Source: Clavulina sp. PMI_390
Taxonomy: Eukaryota; Basidiomycota; Agaricomycetes; Cantharellales; Hydnaceae
Direction of reading: 5' to 3'
DNA: 64,000 bases
Assembly (NCBI GenBank): GCA_015039315.1
Contig: WIDE01000094.1
Span: 1-64,000 of the forward strand
Part shown: positions 1 to 10,538 of the stretch, one piece after another
Layout: each line of letters begins with the position of its first letter
Numbering within the stretch: the stretch's first letter is position 1
Program-made: the position numbers and the translations under genes
Notes under the pieces: generated by a model
What the model saw: the letters and a program-made list of their open reading frames with translations, nothing else
Databases searched by the model: none
What the model was told of the DNA's origin: nothing

Positions 1-2224
1 GGAGACAGAAGCAGCGATGAAGAGAGGATATAAGGTGAGACGTATCTCAGTCCGTCGATACCACTTCCACTGATGCTTGGATGAATGAGAAATCAGACTT
101 TTCTGGTTGTGGCTTATTGTTGTCCTCTCCCAATTACCTCTTGACCCTGCAGTCATACATTTCAACATCCGCGAAATACATAAAGCTGTCTCGTCAAAGC
201 ACGCGTCAAATAATCTCCTGATCAGCCTTCTTGGGTTGAGTTCACAGTCCCGGGGAAGATGAAAGACGAGGTTTGAGTGAAAACGCATCGATCGCTCGGG
301 TTGAGAAAGCGCTAAGACACAATACGTTCTCCTATACCACAATTTACATGCTCGACTAATGGAATATCTTCTCAGAGTATGCGATGGGCCTTCGTATCTG
401 GAGATGATAAAGTAAATGCCACAAGAACGCGAGGTGCCGTAAAGCGCGTCCCACTGGCTCCCAGCGCAGCTCGTCCATCTCAACCTCTTAGGACTACTCC
501 TATCGTCTATTGCTCGTTTGATACGTGATAGGAGGTGCCCGTATCTCTTCTACCCACTTGGCGCGTCCTAACGCAACACACTCTCATCACATTGGTACCC
601 TCGGTTCCAGTTACTACTGCCGCTGCTCTGAATCATCCACAAGCACGGCTCGCTCCCGCTCGGAATCATACAGCTGGTATAGGGCGCAAATAAGCGACCC
701 CCAATGAGGTTCTTTCCTTTAGACGACAACAATGATGATGGCAATGCTATGTCCGTCCTTCTCGACCTCCCTCTCCCCTCATATTCCGAACGCGCCGCGC
801 CACGTCACAGAGATCCCTCTAAATTGCGGTACCTTTATCTACCAAAAGAGCATGCTGGCGATGGAGGAGTTTCTACTGAGAGTGACATCATGGAGGATAT
901 CATCATCGCTCAAGCCTACGCCGAGGCCCGCGAAATATACAGAGGACGCTGCGGCTAGCTGGCACCTCAACTAGCTCCATCTCTTCTGACTGTCCCTCTC
1001 CCTCCTCTACTCCGGAAAGCCGCCCAGCAAACGACCCTTGGATACGCAGTCATTAAGTGCCTTGAGTCCTTGACGAGCCAGTCTAGGATCCAGACGATGA
1101 CACAGACAGCACCTTGGTGTCGGCACTGGTAGCAGTAACGGCAGCTTTTCCTCAAATGGGGCTTCTAGCACTCTAGAGCGTACCGTGGTACCTCTCCTTC
1201 GCTAAGTCACGCACCCTGTGTTGACCTATCGGTCGTTCGCCCATACCAGCTTCCGCCCCTCACGTCGACGGACTTGCTTCCGGCTACAACTGCGTCAGCC
1301 AGGTGTCGGGACGGCAAAAAAGAGACTGGTAAGCACTATCGTTCGCTTTATTGTTCTGGGCGTCGTATTCACTGAATTGATCAAGGTGTCACTGCATGTC
1401 ATACCTCCTATTTTCTCCCTTCTCCGTTCTCCCTTGTCATCATTCCATTCCCATCGCTCCACCTGACTATCCCGGTCCGAAGCTCACGCTACACTCGGGG
1501 CGGACTCCATCAACTCCCAATCTACCATTGGTTTCCTCAAAGCCGCTCTCCATGCCGAGCGCGCTAAGTTGCCCATACTCCGGACACAGATGCTGGTGGA
1601 TGGTGGCCGCGCAATAGAACTTGGCGAGGATATCGAGGAAGCAGTTTCAAGCGGGCATCACAAGACGATCAGCGATGCCTTGTTCTCAGTTAAGCAGGCA
1701 GATCCGAGCTGAAGTAGCGCGATGAGCAGTTTTCGAGCCTCCCCTCTGGCACCTCGCACCAGCGAGCGCCCTCAGCGTCACAACAAAAGACAGGGCGATA
1801 TCTCTGGCGATGGTAAGGAAAACGGTAACTGTGATGGTCCTGTATTCATGTGTCCTGCCGACCGCGCTCGCGTCAAAGACTCACGAAACGTCGTTTGGGA
1901 CTAATCTAAGCTTCCCTCAAGTGAATTGCTGCTCTCGGATTTGGAATGACAATGCCCTTCTCGATAATTCGCGTGCGACGGGCGCGAGAGGCGCAATTGA
2001 CTCGTCGGTGCTAGCGGCGGATGCGCCCTCCCGTTCGTCGAGACCCCCACCCAGACCCCCATCTCGACACTAGAAGTCATCTCATCTACCCATTTCTGGA
2101 TTTCATTGGTCTCAGTCTTTAATTACATTTCGGATCATGCACTATCACGCTCGTTCTGCCATTTTGCCCTCCAGAGTTCCACGCCCACCGATCTCGAGAG
2201 TTGTCATCGCTAAGGAATTTGAAC
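1..2224. other. Region without a convincing gene
   Basis: Only short, mutually inconsistent open frames are visible. The two least bad are 704-958 (+), 84 codons with an acidic end, and an ATG-less open stretch at 1467-1712 (+). The latter would encode an amphipathic, Glu/Ala-rich segment ending in TGA and could be a last exon, but I found no convincing upstream exons for it. The rest looks like degenerate or intergenic DNA. The 2100-2224 end probably holds the 3' UTR of the ACT-domain gene on the minus strand. Confidence 0.5.
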
Positions 2225-2896
2225 TCAAACAAATACCCAGCCGTCAGCCGTCAGTGCAGTTTCTGCCTCTTTGTGCTTTGCTAACGGAATCAGTAGAAAA
2301 TCCGTGTTCCTAGGGAAGAGAGAGATTAAGATTAGGACGGAGCTCATTCAGGGGACAAGTAGATAGGATGACCAAGGATCTGCGGAGTTGAGCAGGACTC
2401 ACCATGTTGACACGACGAACACGCCGATCGTGGCAGCTTTGAGCGGAGTAGTAAGGTTGTTCACAACACCAACGAGGTCTAAAGGAAGGTTTTAGCCAAA
2501 GAAGAGGATGCAGCGGGGCGTGGGTAGTATCGCAGAGGAGTAAGATCGTGAACTGTGCGAGCTCGAGTCATATTGATGAGCCACATAGAGGGCAAATCCA
2601 TGCACAACCCTTCGTCATAACAGACGCTTACCAAATGGCATAGGTCCCCTCATTTTATAAGCCTTCCATTCTTCCTGCTTCAAGCCCGCAGGAGTCGTAG
2701 CTTCATCGAGAACGATATCGGTCACGATCGACGTTTCATCCGCAGTCCGAGTGATGGAGCACAATTGTGTCTTTGCATCCGAAAGTCCGTTGATGAAAGG
2801 GATCGGGATCAGCTCAGAGGTGGGTAGTTGATATACGAATATAGTGTTAGGGAGAGTTGAGAGGTGGAAAACGTCACTAATCGAGGGCGGTGGCAT
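2225..2896 (-). CDS. Small ACT-domain protein (ACT_7-like)
   Basis: The three exons I spliced are 2632-2896, 2403-2478 and 2225-2309, joined at GTAAGC..TAG and GTGAGT..CTAG. They give 141 codons that stay in frame to a TGA. The product follows the pattern of small stand-alone ACT-domain proteins: CSITRTADETSIV in the middle, then MPFDLVGVVNNLTTPL and GVFVVSTWNTDFLLIPL, ending GWVFV. ACT domains normally bind amino acids or other small ligands; the ligand here is unknown. I chose the ATG at 2896 because it gives the usual short N-terminus. An in-frame upstream ATG at 3028 would add 44 residues of unlikely sequence. It lies downstream of REX1 on the same strand, with its own promoter space of about 530 bp. 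Confidence 0.8.
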
Positions 2897-3430
2897 TCTG
2901 TTTGTCAAGTGGTTAATGTTTGGGGTAGATGACTTTGACGAGTCATGATCGGAGCGCCAATTTATCTCATGGCACCAATCGTATACTACCCAACACAAGT
3001 GGAAAATATCGTAAAGTTTGACTGTCATTAAGCAGCTTCATGTGTTGGTGAAAAGTGTTCGAATAAGTTTAAAGAGCCGTAATAATCATCGGACAATCTA
3101 GCCTTGTTGTCCTCCAAACCAACTCTATCCGTCGTGGGATCCTGTGGATTACCCTTTGCGATCTTTGAGGATCAGATTCCGACTCCTCACAAATTTCCCT
3201 CTAGGAGCTCGGGTACCCATACATTAAACATTACAGCAATGATATAGCAATGCTTTCCGAGGCGCTGATATCCAGTCAACAGGAGGGAGACGACTCAGCT
3301 CTCTTAGTAGCCAGCGCCCACTGTCGTCAGTTTGCTTCGCTTGCATGGAAAATCAGGTTATCCTCACTATTGCCGGGGTGTGGCTCGGATTTTCATTCAC
3401 ACAAATCGAGTGAAATATTGCCGCTTTGGA
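2897..3430. other. Intergenic, ACT-domain gene promoter / REX1 3' end
   Basis: No gene is seen. The stretch separates two minus-strand genes and should hold the terminator of REX1 and the promoter of the ACT-domain gene. Confidence 0.5.
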
Positions 3431-6182
3431 CTATGCTTGGCCTACTCCCCGTGTAACGCAGAAGAATGCTAACCCGGCTTTGACATCCTCACACAAGCTC
3501 TCAAGCCTCTCCCCATCCTGTGCGCTATCCCAACCTTGATGCCCCTCCACCAACTCCTTATCCTTTTCCTCGCCCGCTCCCACAAGTCCATTCCGCACTT
3601 TATTATCCCATTCCGTCTTCCGCTTGTTCATGGACCCCAGCGTTCTGGGATCACTACACCCCGAGTAGAGAATGAGGGCTGTTGATGGCGGGAGCGCAGC
3701 GGTGAATGCTTTGAGTTGCATGTCGAATGAATCGAATGCGTCGAGGACCTCTTGCGAATCGGGGGAAGCATTGACGAGATCTGAGGATCCAGAGTTGGAG
3801 TCTGCAGGATTTGACGCAGACGAAGCTGAAAGTGAGATCGAAGAGGGAGATGAATAGGGATTTGTCCAGCCCAGTTGTCGAGCGAGATAGTGGACACGGC
3901 CGAAGACAAAGTCATGTGTCTTCAGGAGATCGGCGACGTTCTCGAGGACCTATCATTGTAGCAACCGCGCGTGTGCGATGCGATACCAAGCGTATGAATG
4001 GTCATCAGTGAACCGATTGATGAGGGGAAGCATGATGAATATGAGATCTGGGAACGCACCTTATCGTCGTCACAGTCCACCGAGGTAGTCGCGCTCCCCG
4101 CAAAACCACCCACATCCGCTCCAACAAACGCCGTCGCTAATTTCATCCCTCCATTCGTGACAGCTGCAGCCGCTCCTGTCCCCACATTCCTCAATCGCGC
4201 AAAGATACTCGTCCTCGCTTCAGGCACTTTCCCGAAGCCAAGCCCTTGCTCCACTTTCATCTTCACCAGTCCTACACATGCACGGGCGTCCTCTTCGGGC
4301 CGATGCCCTACTACGGGGACTTGCACAGTCTCTGTCTCCGTGACGGTGGTTTCTTGTCCATCGTCGCCTGTGACCGTCCGTGTAGTTGCCCGTGTTGTAG
4401 AGACGGTGGTTCCAACAGCTTGGATCGTACGGCCCAACCAGCGCTGAGAGAGCCATTTCAGCGAGGGCTTGGATGAGGGTCGTTGGAGGTTGTGATAGAT
4501 CACGGAAGTATCAATGCATCGGGCGTGCGAGAGACGCAGAGCTTGTAGATCGTTGGCGATATGGTGCCCGATGAGGATAGCGTCGCTGTTGGATGGTGAC
4601 ATGAACGAGAGAAGACGGGATTGGATTTGGGAGAGAGTGGTCGTCACAGGTGCAAGGAGCTCAGGGGTCATACCAGACCATCTGCAGGAAGAGGAAGTGA
4701 TTCACGATCAGCTCTCTTAGGGAAAACACACAGAACTCCCGTGGCCGAAGATGCAGGTTCGGGCTTACTGTGTAACATAATCGACAATTTCGTCCTCTGG
4801 CTTGACCAACTCATCCATCAAAACCCCCTCTGTCCAGAAGTCCACCACAGCTATCCGCGCGAGCGCCTTGTCACTGATCCCCGATCCGTTCTTGCGTCGC
4901 ACATTCACCATCTCGCAATCAAGCGCAAGTACGACCGGTCGATCATCAACGGACATTGAGGATGAAGTGGATGGAGCAGGGGCTTGCACCCACCCGCTTG
5001 TCGCTACGGATGGCGAGCGCGAGAGACCCCATCCGTTCGCGATACGGTGGAGGCTTGGCGAGCGTTTTGAGGATTCAAGCAGGGATGAGGATGATGAGGG
5101 ATGTTCGGTGTCGAGGAGAGCTTCGAGGCCTTCTTGCGCTAGCTCGGACGGGGTGAGCAGCAAGGACTCGAGAGTAGTGGACTGTTCGCCGAATAAAGCT
5201 ATCAACGAATGGGATTTACAGCATGTCAGAGCGCGATCGACAACTCAAACAGGTATTATTCGAGACATATACATAAAGTATACTCACAGGAGTCGGCTTT
5301 CGAGTTGTCCTTCTTGTTGATTCTCGACGGTCCCATCAGGAACGATGCAACAGGATCGTAGATCTTACCTCCCTCACCCTCAGCGCGCGTCGGCAGCCCA
5401 TGGCTGAAGAGCTTGCTCAGAGCAGGTAGCTTGTTTTCAGGCGCTGAGTGGGCAAAGACGAGAGGGAAAGCAGGAGCTGCCCCACTTGTGGTTGCAGGTG
5501 TGGCAGCTGAGGATGGAGTCGAGGAGGGTTTGGCGTTGGCTACGATCTCACTTGCAGAAGGCCCGGCGAATAGTGAGCGGGGGTGAAGCTTTTGATTGTG
5601 GTTGCGAGAGGAAGATGCGGAAGCTGGACTGGCGAACTTGGGTGGAGGCGCCATGCCAATTACATCAGGCGTGATGCCTGGAACGCAAAGGATGGCGACG
5701 CGTTTTGCTGCTTGTTTGCTCTGTAAGAGCGGAGAGTGTTAATTAGGCCAAATTAGATAGCATTGAGTGAACGCTGTGATGCTTACTGGCAGGCCCAGGA
5801 ATTTAGGCTTGTCCTGCGCAGGGGTGTGCTCGATAAGAGATAACGCAACCTGTCTGAGGTCCTGTCAAGAATGTTATTTCACCATTTCGATCATCATATC
5901 GAAATGTGAATAAGAGGTAATGCTCACGGTGATGGATACAGGCAGTGGGCGAGCTCTCAGCTCTGAAGAGTTGAACGCAAACACATTGCTCTCCTTCGAT
6001 GCCTTTTCTTTCTTCTTCTTCTTTGCGGCAGGTGGAGTAGTTACGGAAGATGCTGTTCCGTCATTTGAAGCAGGATTATCCACGAGTGCCGCCTGACTAG
6101 CCGCGGTAGAGGGAGATGTGGATGAAGCGTGTGATACGTCGTCGAACTTTCGTTTACGGTTCTCCGAAGTGGAGGGAGCCAT
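3431..6182 (-). CDS. REX1: REX1-like DEDDh 3'-5' RNA exonuclease
   Basis: Six exons (5928-6182, 5787-5861, 5288-5720, 4769-5198, 4060-4681, 3431-3949) splice to 777 codons without a break. The N-terminus is basic and low-complexity (RKRKF near residue 9, a KKKKKEK run), as expected for a nuclear targeting region. The catalytic core is in the second half: LDCEM near residue 344 supplies D and E, GHHIANDLQAL near 436-447 supplies the second D, and HRPEEDA near 523-529 supplies the H and last D. DEDDh enzymes of the Rex1/Rexo family trim 3' ends of 5S rRNA, tRNA and other RNAs in the nucleus. A Thr-rich stretch of about 37 residues (roughly 485-521) sits between LGRTIQ and the H motif and looks like an insertion. 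The family call is firm; the choice of REX1 over REX3/REX4 rests on length and a long variable N-terminus. Confidence 0.85.
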
Positions 6183-6474
6183 TCAAGAGTGCGCAAGACT
6201 GAATTTTAAGATAATTAGAGTGACTGAAATGCAATTGTGAGAAGAGTCGATGCCAGGACCAAAAAGTGCGCCAGTCAGAAATGTCTGTCCCCAGTCACAG
6301 GTGGTGTGACATGAATGTGACCGACTCGGAGGCAGCGTCGCGCTTGTTCCTGTTGAAGGTCCCGGCCGAGTCTGTATTGTCCGAGGTAAAACCCGTCAAG
6401 ACCTCCGACTGTCGTTGCGCTTCCGCCCACAGTCTCTGCCCCCGACAGTCATCACATCATGACTGTCTACTGTC
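6183..6474. promoter_or_regulatory. Divergent promoter REX1 / F-box 1, with dyad
   Basis: These 292 bp separate the ATGs of the divergent REX1 and first F-box genes. At 6294-6310 there is an inverted repeat GTCACA-N5-TGTGAC. The same arms and the same 5-nt spacer with different bases recur at 8752-8768 in the duplicated block. Conservation of the arms but not the spacer suggests a protein-binding site, though no factor can be named. Confidence 0.5.
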
Positions 6475-7776
6475 ATGGTGAAGACGTTTCCCTCCGAGCT
6501 CATCATCGATGTCCTGCTCTTTGTGTGTGAAGGAGTTGACTATGACTACGGTCTAGACCACCCAGAAGCCTTGCAAAGCCGCCTTCGCGTCTCCCAAGTC
6601 TGCTCTTACTGGCGCGAACTGGTCATCGCCACTTCTCGATTCTGGACCAATATCACGTGGTTCACTCAAGTTTATCGTCGGATTGACAATTGGGGCACCA
6701 ACGTGATAACCGAGCAAATCAGCGGCCTGCTCTATACCCTAGATTTGTTCTTTGAGCGCTCTTTGGATGCTCCTATCGACCTTTGGGTCTGTATCACTGG
6801 AGTCTTCCCTCGTAAACTACCAATGTGGGACATCATCGACCCCCATCTACATCGCTGCCGCTCCCTCAAGATCATGAGCTCCACATGGATAAGGTCGTGG
6901 GATCATATCTTCCCTCTCCGCGGACACTTCCCTTATCTAACTCATCTTCGAATTGAGCGCATTGTTGTTGACCGCATCTTCCAGCTGGAGGACGCAGCTC
7001 CGCATCTCTTCCACCTCTCCCTTGATCAATGTGATATATTTGATATGGAAGAGCTCAAAATACAGTCTCAACGGACCCTTTGCTTGGCGTTTACGCGCGA
7101 GAAGGAACGGCAGGAGTATGGTTCCAGCCCGTATTGGGACAAAGTGGACCGAGCGCTTCTGGACCGCAGACCTGGCAGAACTTCAAAATCCAGGCTCGAA
7201 TCAGATCCTCTTCTTCCTTCGAGTTCAGATGCCCTCGTCCTGAGACTTCGTCACACAGAGCCCCGCATCTGGATAGACCTGTTACCGCACCTCCAGCACG
7301 TCATCATCGCCAAAACCAAGATAACATGGACACTCCTTGAAGAACTCGGAGACCTCCCGCACCTCAAAACCCTCACGTTTGCCCAATACGCCACAATATG
7401 GCTAAGAAGCACAAGCGACAATAAATTCCCCGTCCTTGAACACTTGATCTTCCATCAATGCGAAGACCTCGACGAGCTAAAAAACCGCAACTGGGCCACG
7501 ACAAGCTTTCCTGCGTTACGTAGATTCACTTCTCGCTTCACCCTGCGCTGGAAGGGACAGTGGAAGGAGATGTGGACGAGGGTATTGCCTGAGGGGCTGC
7601 GTGCGCGGCCGGATCTGGTATTCGAGTGGTTCTATAGGACACCAGAAGGACGACGAAGGCGCCCTTTCTGGGACGTTGGTGCGCTTGGGGATGTGGCAGA
7701 CAGAGTGGTGGAGTTGAGCGCGGATGAGGCTGATGAGTTTGGTTGGGTGGAGCCGGATCGTAGACAGCTTTGCTGA
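6475..7776 (+). CDS. F-box protein, tandem copy 1
   Basis: An uninterrupted 433-codon frame. Residues about 3-60 match an F-box-like fold: FPSELIIDVLLFVCEG, then SRLRVSQVCSYWRELVI and SRFWTNITW. F-box proteins hold substrates for SCF ubiquitin ligases through SKP1. The rest is a leucine-rich, degenerate LRR-type region with landmarks shared by all six copies: HRCRSLKIM near 124, FPYLTHLRIE near 155, a (S/T)PYWD block near 218 and LEHLIFHQCEDL. The C-terminus is acidic and ends close to a DEFGWVEPD motif. The gene is divergent from REX1 and shares its promoter region. Substrates are unknown. Confidence 0.85.
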   Translation: MVKTFPSELIIDVLLFVCEGVDYDYGLDHPEALQSRLRVSQVCSYWRELVIATSRFWTNITWFTQVYRRIDNWGTNVITEQISGLLYTLDLFFERSLDAPIDLWVCITGVFPRKLPMWDIIDPHLHRCRSLKIMSSTWIRSWDHIFPLRGHFPYLTHLRIERIVVDRIFQLEDAAPHLFHLSLDQCDIFDMEELKIQSQRTLCLAFTREKERQEYGSSPYWDKVDRALLDRRPGRTSKSRLESDPLLPSSSDALVLRLRHTEPRIWIDLLPHLQHVIIAKTKITWTLLEELGDLPHLKTLTFAQYATIWLRSTSDNKFPVLEHLIFHQCEDLDELKNRNWATTSFPALRRFTSRFTLRWKGQWKEMWTRVLPEGLRARPDLVFEWFYRTPEGRRRRPFWDVGALGDVADRVVELSADEADEFGWVEPDRRQLC

Positions 7777-8399
7777 AAGCAGGCGGTGACGGCGACTCAG
7801 GAAGACTCATCTTGCTCCCCTACTTCACGCCCTTTATTTATTGCTAATACTTTTGACACTAAGCTATGCTATTAATCGTCATTATCGCCTGTATTTTCGC
7901 TGTTACTTGTCATTCCGTAGCTGTTGATTCGTGGACGAGCCAGTTAGCTGTGAGCTTGTGACGATCGGCGATCAGGCCAATTCAGCCTTGTCACCAAAGC
8001 CAGATCACATACATTTTGCAGGTAGGAGAACCACTACCCCTATCAGCTTCTATAACGCGCAGGGTTCCCTCTGCGCTCATAACGGAAATATCTCCCTTAG
8101 TATATGAAGGATTCGATCACCTGTCAACGCTGCTGGATGGGAGGTCGAGACTCGAGAGTAGATAAATTAGATGAGTTCAGTTCCATATCGCCGGCTCGCA
8201 GAGCTGTCAAAAGAGTGGCAGCCACTGCGGCATCCGCAAGGCTATTTATGATGTTCCTCGTTCTGTAGTGCACAACATTACTTGTGCGCAAAGAAACCTT
8301 GGTCGAGGCGTTCCATTAGCTCCTGGTATTTGGCATTTGATCGTTGCTTGTTGGCATACTCTCGTGTCGCAAACGGAGTGATGGTTAGGTAACGATACA
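7777..8399. other. Intergenic between F-box 1 and the REX1 fragment
   Basis: No gene is seen. It contains the end of the duplicated block, and the downstream limit of homology to REX1 lies near 8400. Confidence 0.4.
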
Positions 8400-8638
8400 G
8401 GAAGTGGGCGTGCTCTCGGCTCAGAAGATTTGAAGGTAAACGCATTGCTCTCCTTTGACGATTTGGCTTCTTTCTTCTTCGCAGAGGGCGGGGGAGTCAC
8501 AGATGACGATGGAGCGTCATTATAATTAGTATTCCTCACGAGTACCGCCTGACTAGTCGTGGTAGAGGGAGATGCGGATGGAGCGTGCGATACGTCGTCG
8601 AACTTTCGTTTACGGTTCTCCGAGGTGAAGAGAGCCAT
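8400..8638 (-). pseudogene. Duplicated fragment of REX1 exon 1
   Basis: On the minus strand the frame from the ATG at 8638 repeats the start of REX1: SENRKRKFDDVSHA, Ser/Thr-rich sequence, a KKK run and RARPLPVS, with scattered substitutions. Homology stops just where REX1 exon 1 meets its first intron; beyond it the frame runs on into unrelated sequence to a stop at 8246. No exonuclease domain follows. It is therefore a truncated by-product of a segmental duplication that also carried the promoter and the F-box gene. A short peptide could still be made, but nothing argues that it is functional. Confidence 0.85.
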
Positions 8639-8940
8639 TCAATGATGCGCAAGGCTGATTAAAAAATCGGCGGAGTTACTGAAATGCCATTGTGGGCAAA
8701 GCTTGATGCAGGTCCCAAAAAAGTGCGCCAGTCAGAAAAGTCGTTCCCCCAGTCACACGGACTGTGACAGCGGTGTTATGGGCTGCGAGGCGGCGTCACG
8801 CTTGTTCCTGTTGAAGGTCCCGTCGAGTCTGTCTTCTCCAGGGCAGATCCTTCAAGGCCTTCGGTTGTCGTCGCGCTGCCGTCCGAGCTCTCACTCCCGT
8901 TAGCTGGCCCCTATAGTACTCATCACGACTGTCTACTGTC
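8639..8940. promoter_or_regulatory. Duplicated copy of the REX1/F-box divergent promoter
   Basis: It is recognisably the same sequence as 6183-6474, including a shared stretch around the words CGCTTGTTCCTGTTGAAGGT. The dyad GTCACA-N5-TGTGAC is kept at 8752-8768. It probably drives F-box copy 2. Confidence 0.6.
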
Positions 8941-10251
8941 ATGGTGAAGTCCTTCCCCTCGGAGATCATCATCGACGTCCTGCTCTTTGTATGTGAAGGA
9001 ATCGACCACGGGAACGGTCTAGATCACCCGGAGGCACTCCAAAGCCGCCTTCACGTCTCCCAAGTCTGCTCTTCTTGGCGCAAACTGGTCATCAACAGTT
9101 CTCGATTCTGGACCAATGTCACCTGGTACATCAAAGCTTATCGCCACATTAACTATCGGATCACTATAATACCCAAGCAGATTAGTAGTCTACTCTACGC
9201 CCTAGAACTGTTCTTAGAGCGTTCTTCGGATGCTCCTATTGACCTTTGGGTCTCTCTTAACGGAGTCCCTGCCCATGAAGGCTCCTGTCTCGATCGTATA
9301 CTACCAGAATGGGATGTCATCGGCCCCCATGTGCACCGCTGCCGATCCCTCAAGCTCATGAAAACCTCAGACATGAGCTCTTGGTACCCTCTCTTCCCCC
9401 TCCGTGGAGAGTTTCCTTACCTAACACATCTTCGAATCGAGCGCTCGGACATCCCTGACATTTTCCAGTTGAGGGATGCAGCTCCACGTCTCCTCCACGT
9501 TTGCCTCGATCAAGGTTATTTCTCACTCGTTAATGCGAGCAAGGGGCAATCCAAAACAGTTTCCAGTATGGCGTTCACCCGCGAAAAGGAAAGGCAGGGG
9601 TACCATTCCAACCCGTACTGGGACGTGGTGGACCGAGCGCTGGTTGACCGCAGCCCTACTCGTAATTTCAGATCCAGACCCAAACCGTATTTTCCCTCTC
9701 TACCAAGTCCCAACTCCCTCGTCGTGAGAGTTCGCCACGCGGAGCCTCGCACCTTGGTGGCCCTATTTCCTCATCTCCAGCACGTCATCATTGCCAAAAC
9801 CAGGGTTACCTTCGCGCTTCTCGAGGACATTGGAGATCTTCCAGACCTCGAAACCCTCACATTTGCGCGATGCACCTTGGTACCACTGGGAGGTGTCAAC
9901 GATAACAAATTCCTTCGCCTTCAACATTTGATCTTCCAGGAGTGTGAAGACCTCCAGGCTCTAGACGACCTCAACTGGAACTCAACAAACTTCCCTGCAT
10001 TGCTTAAATTCACTTCTCGCTGCACTATGCGCTGGAAGTGGAAGTGGGAGGGTAAATGGACCAAGGTATTCCATGGGGTGCTCCGTACGCGGCCGAATCT
10101 TGTGTTTGAGTGGTTCTATAGGACGCGCGAGGGACGGCGGAGGCGCCCTTTCTGGAACGTTGATGCGCTCGGAGATGTGGCTGACAGAGTGGTGGAGCTG
10201 AGGGCGGATGAAGTCGATCAGTTCGATTGGGTGGAGCCAAACCATAGATAG
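8941..10251 (+). CDS. F-box protein, tandem copy 2
   Basis: An uninterrupted 436-codon frame and the closest relative of copy 1 by position and by shared upstream DNA. The F-box-like segment is FPSEIIIDVLLFVCEG with SQVCSSWRKLVI and SRFWTNVTW. It carries a few extra residues near position 118 (EGSCLDRILPEWD) relative to its neighbours. The leucine-rich body and the acidic tail (DEVDQFDWVEP) are intact, and it ends in TAG. It most likely arose by duplication of the REX1 5' end + promoter + F-box 1 block, so it may retain copy 1 expression. Confidence 0.85.
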   Translation: MVKSFPSEIIIDVLLFVCEGIDHGNGLDHPEALQSRLHVSQVCSSWRKLVINSSRFWTNVTWYIKAYRHINYRITIIPKQISSLLYALELFLERSSDAPIDLWVSLNGVPAHEGSCLDRILPEWDVIGPHVHRCRSLKLMKTSDMSSWYPLFPLRGEFPYLTHLRIERSDIPDIFQLRDAAPRLLHVCLDQGYFSLVNASKGQSKTVSSMAFTREKERQGYHSNPYWDVVDRALVDRSPTRNFRSRPKPYFPSLPSPNSLVVRVRHAEPRTLVALFPHLQHVIIAKTRVTFALLEDIGDLPDLETLTFARCTLVPLGGVNDNKFLRLQHLIFQECEDLQALDDLNWNSTNFPALLKFTSRCTMRWKWKWEGKWTKVFHGVLRTRPNLVFEWFYRTREGRRRRPFWNVDALGDVADRVVELRADEVDQFDWVEPNHR

Positions 10252-10538
10252 GTTTGCTGAGCCTTGGGACTGAAGAAAGATGGCGACTGTCATTCGGGTG
10301 TTGATCAGACCCCCGCGTTTACACTGCCAATAGCTTGTACCTTTGTAAATTGAACCCTAATTATGATACCGAAATATGCTATCTACTCTCATCTCTACCA
10401 AAGCTTTTGTCGATATTCACCATTCGTTGGCTGCTGGCTGGTAGGCGCCAGTGTCGGGTGAGGGTGGCGAGATCGGCCGATTCCACCCGACAACAACGAG
10501 CTAGTTTGGGAGCAACATCATAACAATCGGCTTCTGTC

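Noticed and set aside
3922..4671. Separate 249-codon protein inside REX1
   Set aside because: It is exon 5 of REX1 read through its next intron.
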